This document shows, piece by piece, positions 17,773-26,239 of a stretch of DNA of 64,000 nucleotides. Below the pieces are notes generated by a model. It searched no databases. It worked only from the letters and a program-made list of their open reading frames with translations, and was not told where the DNA came from. Source of the DNA: Microvirga sp. TS319 (GTDB taxonomy: Bacteria > Pseudomonadota > Alphaproteobacteria > Rhizobiales > Beijerinckiaceae); the NCBI RefSeq assembly GCF_041276405.1, contig NZ_JBGGGT010000002.1:310001-374000 (forward strand), written 5' to 3'. Made by a program: the position numbers and the translations under genes. The stretch's first letter is position 1. Each line of letters begins with the position of its first letter.

Positions 17773-18531
17773 ATGAACGTGATCAGGATCGTGGCCGTGA
17801 CAGGCCTTTGCGCAGCAACGGGGTCGGCCGCCTTGGCCGCCGACCTGCCCCAGACTTTCCTTGCTCCGACGCCCGTCCTGCGGGAAACGAGGGAGACCGC
17901 TCTCGGCTGGTATCTGCGGGGCGAGGTCGGCTATGTCGACTACAAGCGTCCCGAGGCAGACTTCGCCGTTCAGCCTTTCACCGCCGGTTTCACGCATGAG
18001 ACCATGGGCAATGCCGCCGTGATCGGTGCCGGCGTGGGGTATCGCTTCAACCCGAATGTCCGGCTGGATCTGACGCTGGATCATGCCTTCGATGCCCGGT
18101 TCAAAGGGATCGCTCCTGCCCCCACCCTCGCCACGGCATCGATCACGGATCGGGCGGCCTTCCAGACCTCGACGTTCATGGTGAACGGCTATCTGGATTT
18201 CAGGCCCGTCCTGGGGTTCACGCCCTATGTCGGCGCCGGTATCGGGGTGGCGCACAACGTGCTCTCCCGCCACATGCTGACGACCTATGATGCGGCGACG
18301 AGAGACGAGGTGACGGAGCGTCTGGCGGGGGGCGATTCCTTCAATTTCGCTTGGGCGCTCATGGCGGGTTTGGGATATCAGATGTCCTCGAACTTCACGC
18401 TCGATCTCGGCTACCGCTATGTCAGCCTCGGCGATGTGAAGACGCGCTCCTATGGCGACGGCACCGGGGTCGATGTCGGTTCGATCGGCGCACATGAAGT
18501 CCGGATGGGGGTCCGTTACAACTTCAGATGA
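17773..18531 (+). CDS. Outer membrane beta-barrel protein, Omp25/RopB-like
   Basis: The 252-residue protein has a Sec signal peptide cleaved after ALAADLP (near residue 23), the usual opening of rhizobial Omp25/RopB porin-like proteins. The mature part shows alternating polar/apolar strands: WYLRGEVGYVDYKRP, AAVIGAGVGYRFNPNVRLDL, FTPYVGAGIGVAHNVL, FTLDLGYRYVSLGD, and a final strand EVRMGVRYNFR. Eight strands are plausible. These are abundant outer-membrane proteins of Hyphomicrobiales; transport substrates are unclear. Single gene with its own upstream region. Confidence 0.88.
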   Translation: MNVIRIVAVTGLCAATGSAALAADLPQTFLAPTPVLRETRETALGWYLRGEVGYVDYKRPEADFAVQPFTAGFTHETMGNAAVIGAGVGYRFNPNVRLDLTLDHAFDARFKGIAPAPTLATASITDRAAFQTSTFMVNGYLDFRPVLGFTPYVGAGIGVAHNVLSRHMLTTYDAATRDEVTERLAGGDSFNFAWALMAGLGYQMSSNFTLDLGYRYVSLGDVKTRSYGDGTGVDVGSIGAHEVRMGVRYNFR

Positions 18532-18605
18532 GGACACCCATTCTCATCTGACATGACGCTCGCAGCCGGTATGGCTCTACCGATCGCTCGGCTGAAAGGG
18601 GGCCA

Positions 18606-18818
18606 CTACCAGCGGATCACCACCACCGTCTGATGGCCGTTGCCGAGCTCGACGGCTTCCAGTCCCTCGGTTCTCTTGGTCTGCTGCTTGGCATTCTCGA
18701 CGATCTCGAACTCCTCCACATGCGTGGCGAAAGCCTCATCCACTTCCGCAACGCAGAGCAGGGTGTCGGGGGGAAGATTTTCAACTTTCCTGAGAAAATC
18801 ACGCAGGGTCTGAGCCAT
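18606..18818 (-). CDS. Conserved small protein of unknown function
   Basis: A 70-residue acidic protein. The ATG at 18818 has GGAGG seven bases upstream, so this start is preferred to a longer frame reaching 18965. The sequence MAQTLRDFLRKVENLPPDT, AEVDEAFATHVEEFEIVENA and a terminal VELGNGHQTVVVIRW suggests a small compact alpha/beta fold. I do not recognise the family. It faces away from the porin gene and shares no operon with a known gene. Confidence 0.6.
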   Translation of the reverse strand: MAQTLRDFLRKVENLPPDTLLCVAEVDEAFATHVEEFEIVENAKQQTKRTEGLEAVELGNGHQTVVVIRW

Positions 18819-18963
18819 GGAATGCCTCCGGTTCCTGTCACAAACCGATCCACGGGAAGGGAGTTCCGGCAAGCGTGGCGCTTTCGTGCTCAATCGGTCA
18901 TTCTTCGGACTATAGAGAGGAGTAGAGGAGGCGGGCCGGTCGCGCAACAATGGGCGATGAGTC

Positions 18964-19362
18964 ATGAAAAGACATCATGCTCTCGCGTGGGTCGCATCCG
19001 GCATCACGGCTGCCGCCGGAGCCGTCACGGCATGGGCCCGTGCGGGTTCGTGGGGGTACAAGTACCGATGGGAGGCTGTCCCGGACCCGAGAGGCCCGAC
19101 ACGCCGCAGCCCTCTGTCGTGCGGCCGGACACGTCCCACGGGCACCTCATGCCTCCAGTTCGCATGCCGGAGGCCGCGAAGCATTCAGGTCCCGATGGCC
19201 CCTATGTCGATGACGAGGCTTCGGGCTTTGCCTAACCGAAGCGTTACGGTCTTCTACCGTAACGGCAGGCCATTTCGGAGAGGAGACCGGCACGCTCCAT
19301 ATGGTCGAACGGAAAAACATGCCGCCGGACCGGACTTCAGCGCGACGGTGCAGCCCGCATGA
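18964..19362 (+). CDS. Doubtful exported small protein
   Basis: The frame opens with a signal-peptide-like stretch (HALAWVASGITAAAGAVTAWA) but then becomes rich in Arg, Pro and Ser without protein-like structure. Another frame over 19060-19235 (MGGCPGPERPDTPQPS ... GPDGPYVDDEASGFA) looks better as protein, so a frameshift near 19050 is possible. There is no recognisable domain. Treat as tentative. Confidence 0.2.
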   Translation: MKRHHALAWVASGITAAAGAVTAWARAGSWGYKYRWEAVPDPRGPTRRSPLSCGRTRPTGTSCLQFACRRPRSIQVPMAPMSMTRLRALPNRSVTVFYRNGRPFRRGDRHAPYGRTEKHAAGPDFSATVQPA

Positions 19363-19426
19363 GGAGCATTCCTCCACAAGGGTCTGGTCCCCCGGGGGTG
19401 ACCGTGCTAAATCCCCTTCTCTCAGC

Positions 19427-19503
19427 GGTCCCGTAGCTCAGCAGGACAGAGCAGCGGTTTCCTAAACCGAAGGTCGGAAGTTCGAGTCTTCCCGGGATCG
19501 CCA
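19427..19503 (+). tRNA. tRNA-Arg (anticodon CCT)
   Basis: The cloverleaf can be drawn: acceptor GGTCCCG (19427-19433) with CGGGATC (19493-19499, one G-T pair), D-stem GCTC/GAGC, and anticodon loop TTCCTAA giving anticodon CCT (reads AGG). The T arm contains TTCGAGT, and the discriminator is G with encoded CCA at 19501-19503. One anticodon-stem pair (G27/A43) is mismatched. The last 14 codons of the minus-strand synthetase gene lie antisense to this tRNA. Confidence 0.93.
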
Positions 19504-22194
19504 GTCTTTCGCGATGATCGCAGATTTCATGATGCCGATCGCCGTGGTCGGCTGGTGTCGGGCCAGAGCACCGAAGCGCTGCCGGATATCTCCGGCCAAG
19601 ATTTCAGCCCCTACCGAGATGCAGAGGTTGTGCTTGCCGGGCAACTCAACGACCGTAAGGTCAGGGCTGAGCCGCCGCCATCTGCGCCCGTCGAATTCGG
19701 CTGCGTAATACACCACCGGCACGGCCAAGGGCCGGGGCCTGTAGCGGGCCATGAGGGGGGTGTAGATTTCGTTAAGGGTCGACAAGGGAGCGCCGGAGGC
19801 GCCCCGCCCTTTGGCCATAAGGGCCGTTGACCTGGCCAGTCGCTGGCCCCAGGGCATCTTCGGCAGCCTCTCGTACCGGTTCATCTGCTCGTAGACCCAG
19901 GCGAGCGCCGCAGGTGGCGCGACATGGTCGACCAGTGAGAGGGCAAGACGCATGGGCACATGCGCGCTGGTGGTGGGGATATCGACCAATCCCACGAACT
20001 CGACCCTTTGGCCCGCCTGCGTCAACAGATGAGCCACTTCAAACGCGACCAATGCACCCTTGCATGAACCGATGATCCGATACGGTCCGGTGGGCTGCCG
20101 CTCCAGGATCAGCTGCAGGCGCTCCTCCGCCATGTCCTCGATTGACCGGGGAGCGGGCCCGCCGCGCGAGCCATGGGGCTCGATCAGGACAATGGGTTGA
20201 TCCGGCGGCAACAGATGCACCAGTCGGCGGACCAGGAGGCTGCCCGTATCCAGATCGCCGTGGAGGAAGAAGAACAGAGGAGGCTGGTCGCCCTCGGCAT
20301 TGAACACGGCGCAAGGACCTTCGGGGGCATGGATCTGCCGAGCCATCTTCGGCGCGAGGAGACGGATGGTTTCGCCCTGAAACAGGACCGAGGCTGGAAG
20401 CAGGAGGCCGATCGTTCTCTCAACCTCCAGCAACATCTCGACGGCCAGCAGGGAGTCGCCCCCGCGCTCGAAGAAGTCGTCGTCGACCGTCAGGTCCTCC
20501 AGCTTGAGCACCCTGCGCCATATTTCCAGCAACTCGCGCTCGAGCCACCGGATGCGTGCGCAGTCGGACGGGACGCCGGACCCTTTGGCCTCGTCCGAGC
20601 CTGCCGTGAGGAGATCCGCCAGTTGCCGGCGCTGAACCTTGCCGGTGATCCCCTTCGGCAGCTGTTCCAGGACCAGGATGGTGCGTGGGATCTTGTAGGG
20701 TGTCAGCTTGTCTTCGAGGAACAGGCGAAGGTCCGACGGTTCGGCGGACGCGCCGGGATGGAGGACGACGGCCGCAGCGACATCCTCGCCGTAACGGGGA
20801 TGGGGAGCCGCGAAGGCGGCGGCTTCCGCCACCGCCGGATGGCGCAGGAGCGCATGATCGATCTCGGCGGGTGAGACCTTCTCGCCTCCGCGATTGATCA
20901 CTTCCGTCAGACGCCCATGGAGGGAGAGAAAGCCGTCCTCGTCGATGCTGCCGAGATCGCCCGTTCGCAGCCAGCCGTCGACGAAAGCGGATCGATTGAG
21001 TTCAGGATCATCCAGATAGCCGGCGATCAGGGTGGGGCCGCGGACCCAGACCTCGCCCTGCTTGCCGTGCGGCAGGGGAAGTCCCGCTTCGTCGACGATC
21101 GCCACGGTTCCAGGCCAGGGCACGCCACAGGTTCCCGGCTTGCTCGGACCCGGCGGCGGCAGATCGGCGGCGATCTGCGCGGCCTCGCTGGAGCCGTAAT
21201 GCTCCAGGACCGGCACATTCAGGGTTGTCTGCAGGTTCTCGCGCACGGCCTGGGGGAGCGGCGAACCGCCCGAGGTGATGAACCGCAGGGCGTGCCTCGC
21301 GGCGATATCCGCGATCGCGACGGCCTTGTCCAGCACGGCACGGTGGAGCGTCGGCCCTGCCGAGTACCAGGTCGGGCGAAGCGTCTCGAACCACTCCGTC
21401 AGATCGACCGAGGAGGGATCCGCTGGAAGCGCGATGCTTCCGCCGGTGAGCAGGGGCGTGAAGGCCGTCACCTTCAGGCCATGCGAGTAGAAGGGCGGCG
21501 ACACGCTGAGGCAGCGGTCCTGGGGCGTAAGCCCGAACCAAGCCTGAAGCCGGGCCGCCGCTGCCAGCATGTTGGCGTGACTGAACGGGATCAGCTTCTG
21601 GCGCCCGGTCGTTCCGGATGTCTGCAGGATGAAGGCCGGGTCGTGGGGCGCGGGCTCGCCGTCAGGGGCGGGGGAGCGGGAATCCGGAACGTTCAGGTCC
21701 AGGCTGAGCCGGTCACCCCCTTTGGGTGCAGCCTCGATAATGGCGAGGTCGCGCCGTTCGGCCGCCAGCCGCAGCTCGAGATGGCTGCCTTGCAGCACCA
21801 GGAGGGCGTCCAACCGGAGAGCCCCAACGCGTTGATCGAGCTCGGCGGTCGTCAGCCTTGGATCGAGCGGTACGGCCACGGCCGCACAGGCGATGGCCAC
21901 GATGGCGATGACCGCCTGCGGCCCGTTCGGCAGCAGCACCCCGATCCGGGCGCGGTGGGACAGTCCACCGCGACGCAGCCGGCTGCGGACCTCGTCGATC
22001 CGGCTCTGCAGGTCGAGATAGCTCAAGGGTGCAAAACCGGGAGTGAGAATGGCCGGATTCTGCGGTTGCAGGGCGGCAAGCCGGCCGATCACCTGGCCTA
22101 GAGTCAGCTGCGCCTCCGCGGCAGGCGCACGATCCGGCGTCAACAGGGCAGAGGACGCCAGGGCGGCCCGCAGGTTATGGTTCTCGCTCGTCAC
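19462..22194 (-). CDS. Adenylation-carrier-thioesterase protein (NRPS-like, single module)
   Basis: The 910-residue protein has an AMP-forming domain (about 30-530) with the phosphate loop LQTSGTTGRQK at 190-200, HYGSSEAAQ near 332-340, TGDLG near 411-415, and catalytic Lys519 in GITGKVQ. A carrier domain (about 545-620) carries the phosphopantetheine Ser581 in GGDSLL. A type I thioesterase (about 637-880) has GSCKG at 709-713, where Cys711 takes the place of the usual Ser nucleophile, and the likely catalytic His855 in PGKHN. There is no condensation domain. The adenylation domain looks like acyl-CoA ligases, so the substrate may be an aryl or fatty acid. The C-terminus runs antisense into a tRNA gene. 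No tailoring or transport genes adjoin. Confidence 0.9.
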   Translation of the reverse strand: MTSENHNLRAALASSALLTPDRAPAAEAQLTLGQVIGRLAALQPQNPAILTPGFAPLSYLDLQSRIDEVRSRLRRGGLSHRARIGVLLPNGPQAVIAIVAIACAAVAVPLDPRLTTAELDQRVGALRLDALLVLQGSHLELRLAAERRDLAIIEAAPKGGDRLSLDLNVPDSRSPAPDGEPAPHDPAFILQTSGTTGRQKLIPFSHANMLAAAARLQAWFGLTPQDRCLSVSPPFYSHGLKVTAFTPLLTGGSIALPADPSSVDLTEWFETLRPTWYSAGPTLHRAVLDKAVAIADIAARHALRFITSGGSPLPQAVRENLQTTLNVPVLEHYGSSEAAQIAADLPPPGPSKPGTCGVPWPGTVAIVDEAGLPLPHGKQGEVWVRGPTLIAGYLDDPELNRSAFVDGWLRTGDLGSIDEDGFLSLHGRLTEVINRGGEKVSPAEIDHALLRHPAVAEAAAFAAPHPRYGEDVAAAVVLHPGASAEPSDLRLFLEDKLTPYKIPRTILVLEQLPKGITGKVQRRQLADLLTAGSDEAKGSGVPSDCARIRWLERELLEIWRRVLKLEDLTVDDDFFERGGDSLLAVEMLLEVERTIGLLLPASVLFQGETIRLLAPKMARQIHAPEGPCAVFNAEGDQPPLFFFLHGDLDTGSLLVRRLVHLLPPDQPIVLIEPHGSRGGPAPRSIEDMAEERLQLILERQPTGPYRIIGSCKGALVAFEVAHLLTQAGQRVEFVGLVDIPTTSAHVPMRLALSLVDHVAPPAALAWVYEQMNRYERLPKMPWGQRLARSTALMAKGRGASGAPLSTLNEIYTPLMARYRPRPLAVPVVYYAAEFDGRRWRRLSPDLTVVELPGKHNLCISVGAEILAGDIRQRFGALARHQPTTAIGIMKSAIIAKDWRSREDSNFRPSV

Positions 22195-22299
22195 CGAGGC
22201 CGTCCTTCGGATTACATGCCAAGCACGCGGCTGATCACGGATAGTGAAGAACGTCCTAGTGCGCGATTTTCTCCCGTGGATACTCCCGAAGAGGTGATC

Positions 22300-22329
22300 A
22301 TCATCCCATTTGGCTGATGATCATCCCAT
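22300..22329. promoter_or_regulatory. Direct repeat before the NRPS-like gene
   Basis: ATCATCCCAT occurs at 22300-22309 and again at 22320-22329, a 20-base period close to two helical turns. With the flanking bases the copies are GATCATCATCCCAT and GATGATCATCCCAT. They lie about 110 bases upstream of the synthetase start in the 223-base gap behind the kinase gene. A tandem operator is possible; no regulator is known. Confidence 0.35.
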
Positions 22330-22417
22330 CAAGGCACCAATCGAGGTGTTTATCCTCCGATTAAGTCTGAAGTTCCATCGGCTCGGGCCTCAGCGGATGG
22401 AACTCGGGGCGGCCCGG

Positions 22418-24667
22418 TCACGACGGCTTGGGCAACGTTCTCAAAGGGAAATCGATGCTGCAGACGACCCCTGTCGGCGCGTAGCAAAGGCGAACATCGC
22501 CATTCAGTTCGCGGGCCAGGCCGCGCTCGAGAAGGCGGGTTCCGAAGCCGTTGCGGAGCGGGGGCGAGACGGCAGGACCGTCACGTTCCTCCCAGCGGAT
22601 GGCAAGACAGGGACTGTCTCCGGACGGGCGCTCGGTCCAGGTGATCTCGACCCGCCCTCCGGGCTTGCTCAAGGCACCGTGCTTGACGGCATTGGTGCTG
22701 AGTTCGTGAAAGGCCATGGAAAGGCTGAGAGCGGTCTGAGGCGGCAGGCGGATGTCGGCCCCCGACAACCGAAAGGGATCGCTGCCGGTCAATCGTCCCT
22801 GATAGGGGGCGATCGCCTGCCTGAGAAGATCGACGAGACTGACGGTATCCCAGTTCTCCCGCGTCAGAATGTCGTGAGCCCGAGCCAGCGCAAAGAGGCG
22901 CTCCTCGAAGGCGCTCTTTGCGGCGAGTGCCGTGCCTTCGTCCGACAGCCGGACCTCGCGGAGGCTTTGAGCTGCGAGCGACTGGACCGTCGCCAGGGTA
23001 TTTTTGACCCGGTGGTTCAGCTCGTTGATCAGCAGACGCAGGTGCTCCTCGGCGCGGGTTCTCTCCGTCACGTCGTAGAACGTGCTCATGGCCAAGGTCT
23101 CGCTGCCGATGCCTTCGACCGGCGCGGAACTGACCACCAGGCTCATGGTCCGGCCATCCGCCCGGCGGTAGACGACCTCGTCCTGATCCACGCTTACGCC
23201 GCGCAGGATGGTCCGGATGACGGATTCCTGCTCCTTACGGGGAGCCCCGCCGCGGCGCATCGCTTCGAACCTTGCCTCTCCCGGATCCTGAAGGAACGCC
23301 GCCCGCTGCCCGAGCAGATCGACGGCCATCGCGTTCTGGAAGAGGATTTCGCCCGTCGGAAGCCTTGCCAGGGTCACCCCGACGGGCATGCGCTCCAGCA
23401 GCTTTCTGAGACGCTCTTCGCTGGCCCTGACCGCATCCTCGGCGCGCCGATGCTCGGTCACGTCGATTTGCACGCCGTCCCAGATCACTTCATCTTCGGA
23501 TGAGAGGCGCGGGGCCCAGATGAGCCGGCACCAGCGGATTTCGCCGCTTCGCGCGTGACGGATCGCGATCTCGACATCCAGCGGCTGGAGGTCGCGCAAA
23601 GCCGCCGTTTCGGCCGCCGCGAGCACGGGGACGTATTCGGGCAGAACCAGCTGGTAGAGAAGAGATGGGTCTTTCATGACGTCGTCCGACGCCACGCCGT
23701 TCACCGGCCGGCAGCTGCGGGAGACATAGACGAACCTGCGCTGGGATCCGTCCCTGGAGCTCACGATCTGGTAGATCATCGTCAAGGGGATGTTGTCGGC
23801 CACCGCCATCAGCCTTGCTTCGCTCTCGCGAAGGGCGTCCTCCACGGCCTTGCGATCCGTAATGTCCAGGAGCACGCCGATCATCCGGACCGGAGCGGCC
23901 TTTTCGAAGAGGATCTCCGCTCGCAGAAGGAACCATCTCCAGATGCCGTCCCCGCAGCAGAACCGGAACTCGGCATCGAAGTGTCTCTCACCGCGGGAGA
24001 CCGCGTCCTCGGCGATCGCACCGAGGCGTTCCCGATCCTCCGGATGGTACCGGTTTCGAAGCTCCTGGGTGGTGAGGTCCTGGTCCGGGCGAAATCCCAG
24101 GAGCATCCTGAGCTCCCGCGAGGGATGGAGAACCCTCCCCGGAACATCGTATTCCCAGACCGCGAGGCGGCCTGCATTGATGGCCAGCCGAAGCCGGGTC
24201 TCGCTTTTGCGCAGAGCCTCTTCCGTCCGGCTCTCGCCCGTCCTGTCCCTGAACTGGACTCCAAGGCCGTCGCCGTAGCGAAACAGGCGGACCTCGCAGA
24301 TCCTGTTCGGAAGCCGTGCCGATGCCGTCGTGAAGATGGCGGGGACGCCCGTTTCCAGAACCTGCTCGCAGCGCGCTTTGAGATCGCCGCCATCGGTCCA
24401 GGGAACCGCGTCCCAGATCATCGTTCCCAGCATCGCGTCCTGCGGTTTGCCGCAATAGGCCGCGGCGGCCCGGTTGACGGAGATGTAGCGCCAGTTGCGG
24501 TCGAGGGCGCAAAACGCATCGCCGATTCCCTCAAGGATGTCGGCCAGGCGCTTTTCCGCCGTAGCCGGCCCGAAAGCCGTCCCGGGCAAGCCAGGCTCTG
24601 TTGGTGCGGCGCTCTCCGCGCTTTCGTAGGAATTCAGGGTCACGGCCGATCCAGACGTCATTGCCAT
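22418..24667 (-). CDS. Multi-PAS HWE-family sensor histidine kinase
   Basis: The 749-residue protein has no clear membrane segment. Four PAS-type modules occupy about 38-145, 155-275, 283-408 and 415-535, with linker signatures such as GVLLDITDRKAVEDALRESE and DGVQIDVTEHRRAEDAV. The kinase core has phospho-acceptor His552 in LNHRVKNTLATVQ, Asn659 in HELSTNAVKHG, and the Trp-X-Glu (W692) pattern that defines the HWE class, closing with GFGTRLLERGL. HWE kinases in Alphaproteobacteria often feed PhyR and the EcfG general stress response or light and redox signals. No response regulator adjoins. Either of two nearby ATGs (24667, 24661) could be the start. Confidence 0.92.
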   Translation of the reverse strand: MAMTSGSAVTLNSYESAESAAPTEPGLPGTAFGPATAEKRLADILEGIGDAFCALDRNWRYISVNRAAAAYCGKPQDAMLGTMIWDAVPWTDGGDLKARCEQVLETGVPAIFTTASARLPNRICEVRLFRYGDGLGVQFRDRTGESRTEEALRKSETRLRLAINAGRLAVWEYDVPGRVLHPSRELRMLLGFRPDQDLTTQELRNRYHPEDRERLGAIAEDAVSRGERHFDAEFRFCCGDGIWRWFLLRAEILFEKAAPVRMIGVLLDITDRKAVEDALRESEARLMAVADNIPLTMIYQIVSSRDGSQRRFVYVSRSCRPVNGVASDDVMKDPSLLYQLVLPEYVPVLAAAETAALRDLQPLDVEIAIRHARSGEIRWCRLIWAPRLSSEDEVIWDGVQIDVTEHRRAEDAVRASEERLRKLLERMPVGVTLARLPTGEILFQNAMAVDLLGQRAAFLQDPGEARFEAMRRGGAPRKEQESVIRTILRGVSVDQDEVVYRRADGRTMSLVVSSAPVEGIGSETLAMSTFYDVTERTRAEEHLRLLINELNHRVKNTLATVQSLAAQSLREVRLSDEGTALAAKSAFEERLFALARAHDILTRENWDTVSLVDLLRQAIAPYQGRLTGSDPFRLSGADIRLPPQTALSLSMAFHELSTNAVKHGALSKPGGRVEITWTERPSGDSPCLAIRWEERDGPAVSPPLRNGFGTRLLERGLARELNGDVRLCYAPTGVVCSIDFPLRTLPKPS

Positions 24668-24887
24668 TCCGATGACGGGATTGCGCTCGGGGAAGCCATC
24701 ATCACTCCCGGTTCAGGGGGAATTTTCTTTCTATATAACGATACAACAATTCTGGCTATCGGGCGAAAGCCTAAAATGCTGCCGGGATCCGAGGGAGGAG
24801 AGGTTGGACAACCTGGCGGGACACTCCGGAGATCGCGCTCCGGTCGCAGACCCGGTTTCGGAGCTGAAGAGGAGCGCCGGCTTCCCT

Positions 24888-25781
24888 TCAGCGGAGATTG
24901 AAGCGCAGAGGGACCGTGAAGGTGAACTGCTGCTGCGGCAGGGCATCCGGCGCCGCGGGAAGAGACGAGCCCGGACGCGCCGCCGCGAGGGCCGCTTCGT
25001 CGAGCAGGGGGTGCCCCGCGCTGCGGACGAGGGCGGCGCTGAGGATCCGTCCCGAGCGATCCATGGAGAACCGCACGAGGGCGATCCCGGTCGTGCTCTG
25101 GCTGCGTGCCCGATCGGGATAGCGAAGGCGGTTGCGGAGAGAGGCTGCAACGCTTGCGACATAATGGTTGAGCACGTTCGGATCCGCCGACGCGGCCGCT
25201 CCTTGCAGATTCTCGCGCGAGGATGACGCTTGCCCTCGGTGGGGATCGGCAGGTGGCGGGCTGCGCTCCGCCGTCACGCGGCGCGGCTTGGCCACGGGCT
25301 TGCGCTCCACCTCCTTGGGCGGTGCGGGCTTCACGGGTTTGGGCGCGGATTTCTCTTCGATCGGCTGGGCGACGACAGCATCTGCGGGGTCGAGGGCCGG
25401 CACGGCCTCGGGCGCAAGGCTCTCCTCCGCAGGCACGGCCTCGACCTCCGTCGCCTCCGTCAGCTCCAAGAGGGGGTCCTCGGCCATCTCCTCGACCATG
25501 TCCTCCGTGACGTCTTCGGTAACGTCCTCGACGGGCAGCGCCTCGGCCTCGACTGGCTGGACCTCGGGCGCGGCTACCTCGGCCGGCGCGACCGACTCGA
25601 CATTGTCCATGGCGGGGGCGAGATCGATGGTGATCTGCTGCTCGCCGGGCGGACTCACGGCCTTCTGCGACTGCCAGAGCGCCACCGCCAGCAGCACCCC
25701 CGCATGGAGGGCGAGCGCCGTCAGAAATGCCAGGCCGACCCGGCCCGACTCCTGCATCGATCCTGTGCTCTGAGCAAACAT
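24888..25781 (-). CDS. tonB: TonB family energy transducer
   Basis: The 297-residue protein has a short cytoplasmic N-terminus and one membrane helix (VGLAFLTALALHAGVLLAVALW). It has a long Pro/Glu/Ala/Val-rich periplasmic spacer (about 45-185, with PKPVKPAPPKEVERKPVAKP) and a C-terminal TonB domain ending in RNRLRYPDRARSQSTTG and IALVRFSMDRSG. TonB passes proton-motive energy from ExbB/ExbD to outer-membrane receptors. It is the last gene of the operon, 14 bases after exbD. No receptor gene is nearby. Confidence 0.92.
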   Translation of the reverse strand: MFAQSTGSMQESGRVGLAFLTALALHAGVLLAVALWQSQKAVSPPGEQQITIDLAPAMDNVESVAPAEVAAPEVQPVEAEALPVEDVTEDVTEDMVEEMAEDPLLELTEATEVEAVPAEESLAPEAVPALDPADAVVAQPIEEKSAPKPVKPAPPKEVERKPVAKPRRVTAERSPPPADPHRGQASSSRENLQGAAASADPNVLNHYVASVAASLRNRLRYPDRARSQSTTGIALVRFSMDRSGRILSAALVRSAGHPLLDEAALAAARPGSSLPAAPDALPQQQFTFTVPLRFNLR

Positions 25782-25795
25782 GGGATGGCGGCCGC

Positions 25796-26239
25796 TTAAC
25801 GATTGGACCCGCCGGGCGCCTGCGCGATCAGCGAGACTTTCTGAAAGCCCGCTGCATTGATCTGGCCCATGATTTCGACGATGCGCCCGTAAGGCACGGC
25901 TGTGTCCCCGCGCACCAGAACGACCTGCGTGGGATCGGCGCCGGCGAGATCCCTCAGGCGCGGCATGACCGCCTCGGGAGCCAGCGGCTCCTTGTCGAGG
26001 AAGGGCTGACCCTGGGCGTCGATGGTGACGACGACCGGCTGCTTCGGCTGCGAAACCTTCGGCGCGGCGGTCTTCGGCAGCTGCACGGGAACGCCGACCG
26101 TCATGAGGGGCGCCGCGACCATGAAGATGATGAGCAGCACGAGCATCACGTCGACCATGGGCGTGACGTTTATCTCGGACAGAGGGGCTGCGGTGAACTC
26201 GTCCCCTGAATCCGTCGTGCGGAGCGGTCCCATGCCCAT
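25796..26239 (-). CDS. exbD: Biopolymer transporter ExbD
   Basis: A 147-residue ExbD/TolR protein. The N-terminal cytoplasmic segment ends in PLSEINVTPMVDVMLVLLIIFMV, holding the membrane helix with the conserved proton-path Asp (MVDVML). The periplasmic domain has VVVTIDAQGQPFLD and VVLVRGDTAVPYGRIVEIMG. The ATG overlaps the exbB stop codon by one base (TAATG), showing tight translational coupling. It works in the inner membrane with ExbB and TonB. Confidence 0.95.
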   Translation of the reverse strand: MGMGPLRTTDSGDEFTAAPLSEINVTPMVDVMLVLLIIFMVAAPLMTVGVPVQLPKTAAPKVSQPKQPVVVTIDAQGQPFLDKEPLAPEAVMPRLRDLAGADPTQVVLVRGDTAVPYGRIVEIMGQINAAGFQKVSLIAQAPGGSNR

